Source of the DNA: Balaenoptera acutorostrata
Lineage: Eukaryota > Chordata > Mammalia > Artiodactyla > Balaenopteridae
Length of the DNA stretch: 64,000 nucleotides
Reading direction: 5' to 3'
Assembly (NCBI RefSeq): GCF_949987535.1
Contig: NC_080064.1
Coordinates: 44,101,937-44,165,936 of the forward strand
The translations under genes and the position numbers were made by a program. The notes below the pieces were generated by a model. It did not search any database. It saw nothing but the letters and a program-made list of their open reading frames with translations, and was not told the origin of the DNA. The first letter of the stretch is position 1; each line of letters begins with the position of its first letter. Below, piece after piece: positions 59,590 to 64,000 of the stretch.

Positions 59590-60680
59590 AGCCCAGACCT
59601 TGGAGTCATCTTTGACGCTTTTGTCTCACACCCTACACCTAGTCCAACAGTAAATCCTGTTAGCTTTACTTTAAAATATTTCCAGAATCGTACTACTTCT
59701 CACTACCCCTGCTGCCATCACTTGGTCTGCATTATTGCAGTCGCCTCCTAATTGGTTTCATTGTTTCTAGTCTTGGCCTCCTCCTTCCCCCCAGCCTAAT
59801 CAGTTTCCAGTACAGCAGCCAGAGCATTGTCACTGCTTTGCTCAAAACCCACCACTGGCTTCCAGTGTCATTCAGGGTAAAAGCCAAAGTCTTTTACGAC
59901 ATACAAGGCCTTACACAATCCCTCCGCCCACTTCTCAGAAGCAACACCTGGCTTCTTGCTTGAATACATCAGCTGTGCTTCTGCCCTCAGACCTTTGTAC
60001 CTTCTGTTTTCTCAACTTATACCCTGTTCCTATATAGCCACAAGTTACTCCCTCCCTGCTTCAAGTTTTTTCTAAAATGTCACTTTCTCAATAAGGCCTT
60101 CCCTGGCCAGCCTACTACATTATAAGCCTCTCATACACATTTCTTCCCTCCCCTGAATTATATTTAAGAGCACCTATAACTCTCTAACATATATTTTTAC
60201 TTATTTATTATATTGCCCCTGGGATGTAAGCTCCATGAGGGCAGAAATTTTTGCTGATTTATTTACTTCTGTGTCGCCAGCACCTAAAACACTGTCCAGC
60301 ACCAAGCAGTTCTTTTTTTCTTTTTCCTTTTAAATTAATTATTTATTTTTGGCTGTGTTGGGTCTTCGTTGCTGCGTGCAGGCTTTCTCTAGTTGTGGAG
60401 AGCAGGGGCCACTCTTTGCTGCCGTGTGCAGGCTTCTCATTGCAGTGGCTTCTCTTGTTGCGGAGCATGGGCTCTAGGCGCGGGCTTCAGTAGTTGTGGC
60501 GCTCGGGCTCAACAGTTGTGGATTGCAGGCTCTAGAGCGCAGGCTTAGTAGCTCCACGGCATGTGGGATCTTCCCAGACCAGGGCTCGAACCCGTGTTCC
60601 CTGTATTGGCAGGCGATTCCCAACCACTGCGTCACCAGGGAAGTCCCCCAAGTAGGTTCTTTAAAAAACTGATTAATTAA
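59590..60680 (+). mobile_element. L2 fragment split by a CHR SINE
   Basis: Long ordered L2 match: 'cttggagtcatctttgacgc', 'agtccaacagtaaatcctgttagc', 'gcaagccaaagtcttttacgacatacaaggcc'-type passage, 'ataaggccttccctgg', 'tgtaagctccatgagggcag' and 'tcgccagcacctaaaacact', ending after the SINE. Confidence 0.75.
60317..60646 (-). mobile_element. CHR SINE, antisense
   Basis: Head at the right ('gcgtcaccagggaagtccc'), B box intact (ggctcgaacccg), body with 'ttcagtagttgtggc' units. Imperfect duplication caagcagttcttt (60304-60316) and caagtaggttcttt (60648-60661). Confidence 0.88.
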
Positions 60681-60739
60681 ATAAATATGTCATACTTCAT
60701 TGTATTAAGCTTTCTCCCATTCATCCTTCAGGCAATAAC

Positions 60740-61080
60740 TCTATGTGTGGGCTTCTGAAAATACAAAAATGAAGTCCACATGGTCCTTGCTGACAGGTGA
60801 CTTAGTCTGGTTTTGAAGATAGTTATAAATAAGTCCACCAAAGTTCGGAAGACGCTCATAGAAAACTCTATAGGAGACAGTGAAGATAAAAAATAAATGA
60901 GGAACTCGGTAAAGGTGGTCGGGCAGTATTCAGGAACGACTTCCTAGAGGAATGGCTGCTGCTTGAGCTGAGTCTGGTAAGATGAGTAGACATTTGATGC
61001 ACAGCTGTGACAGAGTGGGTATTCCAGTCTGAGGGACTGCAGAAGCAAAGGCAGGTAGAGGGCACTTACAACATGGCATA
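60740..61080 (-). mobile_element. L2 fragment, antisense
   Basis: 'ggaacgacttcctagaggaatgg', 'gcttgagctgagtctgg' and 'gaagcaaaggcaggtagagggc' are reversed L2 landmarks. Another antisense L2-like piece lies at about 61960-62230. Confidence 0.55.
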
Positions 61081-62497
61081 CAAGATTTTTTAAAAAATGG
61101 TTTTAAAACTTTTGTTATTGAACAAAAGGAAGCAATTTCTAAATCAATGAGTGTGTTTGCCTACTTTACAAATAACCCTTTATCTTCCCATACTTCCTGG
61201 AAAATTTAATTTCAAAATCAATTTGTGTTTAATTCTCTATTATATTTGGTTATTAGGTTGATGGTATGAACTGATGAACAAGCGTCTGTATTATCTATCA
61301 CAACAAATTCCATAGTTATTAGGACAAAAAAGTTGATAATCTGAAAATCTGATGCCATAAGGTATTGGTAGCTAACAACAAGTAGGTTGCCCTTTCCTAC
61401 AACACGTGCCAGTGGCAGCATCTTAGAAAAAAGGACAAGAACTAGTCAGGGAAGACTCTTGAACCCAGGAGTTTAGTTTGTAGTGTGTAGACTGAATGTT
61501 TTCCAGCTTGTTCCACAGTGTCATGGTATCCTTTCTCAAAAGAGTGTTAATCAACTGAGGCTGCTCTATTTTTGACATTGTCTGATGAGTTAGAAGTTAA
61601 ACGTAACAGTGGTTAAATAATTTTAATTCAATCAAATGAAGCGAATCCCAATTTAGGTTAAATTTGACCTTTTGTACATAGAGATTCAAAAACATAAACA
61701 GGTTTGAAAATTGTTAGGAAAAGTTTGGAATCTTTGCAACAATTAATTTGGAATCTTCATTGGAATGAGTATGTATCTCCACATGTTTATACTTGCTATA
61801 TTTTGGAGAGGGCACGACCATAAAATGTGGCCTTTCTATTCAGGAATCTAGGAGTGATAATGTAGCACTGAAGGGAGTTTGTTGTGATAGGTAATATAGA
61901 TACATGTTCATCAGTTCACACCAGCACTGTCATAATTAACATACTTGGTCAAATAATTCCTTTAATCAATAAACACTTATTAATCGCCTACATTCCAAGC
62001 AGTGTGTCAGACCTGGAAATATAGCACACAGAGGTGAGTGTATCGTATACCCTCCCTTTCGGAAGTTCATTTGTGAGGCAAATGCGCAGCCGTCTGGAGA
62101 GTATGATGTGATGAGTGTTGTCACAGTCGGGAGCGGAGCGGAGTGCTGTGGCAGAGCCAGGGGAGAGCAGGATCGGGTGGGGCTGTGCAGTCACTGAAGG
62201 GAGGAATACTGGAGGAGGAGAGCAGGCTTGAGTAAACAGTTTCTTTACATTAAATAACCAGCTCCTGGAATCAGGACTCCTTTGTCATATGTGTGTTCCC
62301 TGAATCATTTCAGTGCATAGGCCCTTCCCTGAGAGCTCTGTCCATGTACATTCTTGTGCAGTGGCTTCTTCTTTTGTGATGTTTTGCACACATGTGTTCA
62401 GCAAGGCACCCAGTGTAATTAGTAGCAAGACTTGATAAGAGAAGTGGTTCTTCTAACTTTGAGCTGCTTCCATCTCTTTCCTTTGTCTCTGTTTTAG

Positions 62498-62603
62498 TGT
62501 CATAAGTCCCATAGATGGGAAGTCCATGGAGTCTATAACAAGTGTGAAGATATTCCATGGGTCAGAGTATAAAGCAAATGGAAAAGTCATCAGATGGACA
62601 GAG
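62498..62603 (+). CDS. ZFYVE9: ZFYVE9 (SARA) coding exon (last visible)
   Basis: 106-bp exon with acceptor ctctgttttag and donor gtaagg. T completes glycine, then V-I-S-P-I-D-G-K-S-M-E-S-I-T and V-K-I-F-H-G-S-E-Y-K-A-N-G-K, ending I-R-W-T-E in phase 0. The family continues with further conserved residues, but no matching exon appears in 62604-64000, so the last exons and 3'UTR are outside the window. No stop codon is expected or seen here. Confidence 0.88.
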
Positions 62604-64000
62604 GTAAGGAAATGAAACTTGGCATCCCTGACCTCCTTTGAAGACAACTTTTTGCTCGGCCCAGAGACACATTCTGGGCTGATTCTGGAAGATAAGAAAA
62701 ATAAATAAAATCTCTCTGTTTACCTTCTATACTCCAATTCTCTCTGGTCTATCTTAGCTCACTGGGAAGAAATGCACAAAGTGCAGCCTGCAGCAGTCAG
62801 ACATCTCCTCCCGATGAACTAGCTTTTAGAGATTTGTTCACATTGGAACTCAAGAAGGGTGTATCTCTGAAGGGTACATACCATCTTTGCTGGATTCTTC
62901 AGAAAGCTGGGCTGGTTATGCTGCACTCAGTTATGACTGTCTTGGATAATACCGTCTTTAAAAAATAAACTTATCTCACCAATAAGAAAACTAAAGCTCA
63001 GAAACTAACTTGTCCAAGATTACATGGCGACTAAGTAATGGCTGAGTCCTGATTCAAACCCAGATCTAGCCAACTCCTAAGCTCTTTTCCACTATATTGT
63101 TCCTTAATGTGAAAGCTGTGTTAGAGGCTAACTTGGGAATGAGAGGAGCAGGGCAGGAACCCTGTATATGTGTACATGTCAGACAAATCAGAAAGTTTAT
63201 TTTCTGAGAGTTAACAGGTAGGTCCTATGTCTCAACTTCTTTTGAACCTCATTTATACTTGTCTATAAAATAAAGTATTAAATTATAAGATCTCTAGGAT
63301 TTCTGGCAGCTTTAAAAATCTTAATTTTTTTTTTAAATCTAAGAAGTTCTGTGACTTCTACCTTTTCAATTTTAAACACAGGGTAACTGAGGCCAAGGGA
63401 GGTTAAATGCCTTACCCAAGTTTACTAGCTGGTTCCTGACAACACATAGACTAGAGATTCTTCAGTTCTTGAGCTGTTGTTCCAAGTGATTTATCTTTCA
63501 TACCATGCTTGGTGTTTTCATATGCGGCTGAGTGGTTTTATCTGCTTGCTTTGTAATGATCATCCCTTTGATATATTGAGTAGCGCAGGGTCTGGAACAT
63601 GTAAATGTCTTTATTGCTTACAAAGTAGTTTGACCTGTGTTTCCTCCTTTTTGCTCCCCAGTAACCCACTGAGGTAGGGAGATGAGAAATGAGAAATTAC
63701 ATAATGAGTAAACAGTCTCAGAGAGGTCGGGTGACTTGTGACTTGCCTAATGCTGGTTGCTGGCAGAGCCAGGGCCAGAAGTCTCCTGAGTCCCACTCCA
63801 GAACTCTTTCCATCATTTCATGCTGCCATTCTCACTAGTGCATCGGGCATAGGGCTTCAGAACTGCCCCTTCGCAGTATTTATTCTAAGTATTCTTAGTA
63901 TATTAGCAGTATTCTTAGTATAAGCCGCTGCTTGAGCAGTAAGCTAGGGGGTGGTATATAGAAGCATTATGTATTTACGTATCTGTATCTTTTACGTTTT
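62604..64000 (+). other. ZFYVE9: intron start with MIR fragments
   Basis: Begins with donor gtaagg. MIR-like stretches at about 62957-63103 ('aaactaaagctcagaaac', 'cctgattcaaacccagatct'), about 63380-63450 and about 63655-63810 ('gtctcagagaggtcgggtgac', 'cagagccagggccagaagt'). No exon was recognised. Confidence 0.6.

Larger units (their letters stand above)
59107..62497 (+). other. ZFYVE9: intron, 3.4 kb
   Basis: Phase-2 GT-AG intron. MIR at 59390-59560, L2 with an inserted CHR SINE (59590-60680), antisense L2 pieces (60740-61080 and about 61960-62230). 61081-61955 shows nothing recognisable. Confidence 0.7.

Overview
This is nuclear DNA from a mammal, most likely a cetacean. Evidence: coding exons with GT-AG introns, abundant tRNA-derived SINEs of the CHR type (the CHR-1/CHR-2 group of cetaceans, hippos and ruminants) and L1 elements with a cetartiodactyl-type 5'UTR, with no BovB or Bov-A repeats of the kind that fill ruminant genomes. 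No prokaryotic feature, CRISPR array or complete RNA gene was seen. Repeat family names come from recognising consensus sequences by eye; no RepeatMasker run was possible.

The only host gene seen runs left to right. Seven coding exons (9384-9608, 11485-11567, 26392-26496, 53698-53848, 55945-56025, 58944-59106, 62498-62603) join in phase into about 305 residues of the conserved C-terminal region of a FYVE-domain endosomal scaffold. The best match is ZFYVE9 (SARA, Smad anchor for receptor activation); the paralogue ZFYVE16 (endofin) is the alternative. The FYVE domain and N-terminal part lie left of the window, and the final exons lie right of it.

Layout: 1-9383 is upstream intron with old repeats and the 5' end of an antisense L1. 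9609-11484 is a short intron. 11568-26391 is an intron dominated by a complete, apparently intact sense-strand L1 (18319-25078), with both reading frames open and a perfect 12-bp target-site duplication. 26497-53697 is a 27-kb intron holding a multi-level nest of L1 and SINE insertions (30590-43305), an old L2 that took up several insertions (44200-47315) and a further old L1 (51010-52800). From 53849 to the end the last visible exons are separated by 2-3.4 kb introns with L2, MIR, MER5, MER20 and CHR SINEs.

The most notable observations concern mobile DNA. The intact L1 has a rearranged 5'UTR whose first 59 bp are a second copy of a segment found 365 bp further in, replacing the 5' start seen in the older L1 at the left edge. 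Several CHR SINEs, and one truncated L1, carry short non-SINE sequence between two A-rich tails inside their target-site duplications, which looks like small 3' transductions. I found no new protein system.
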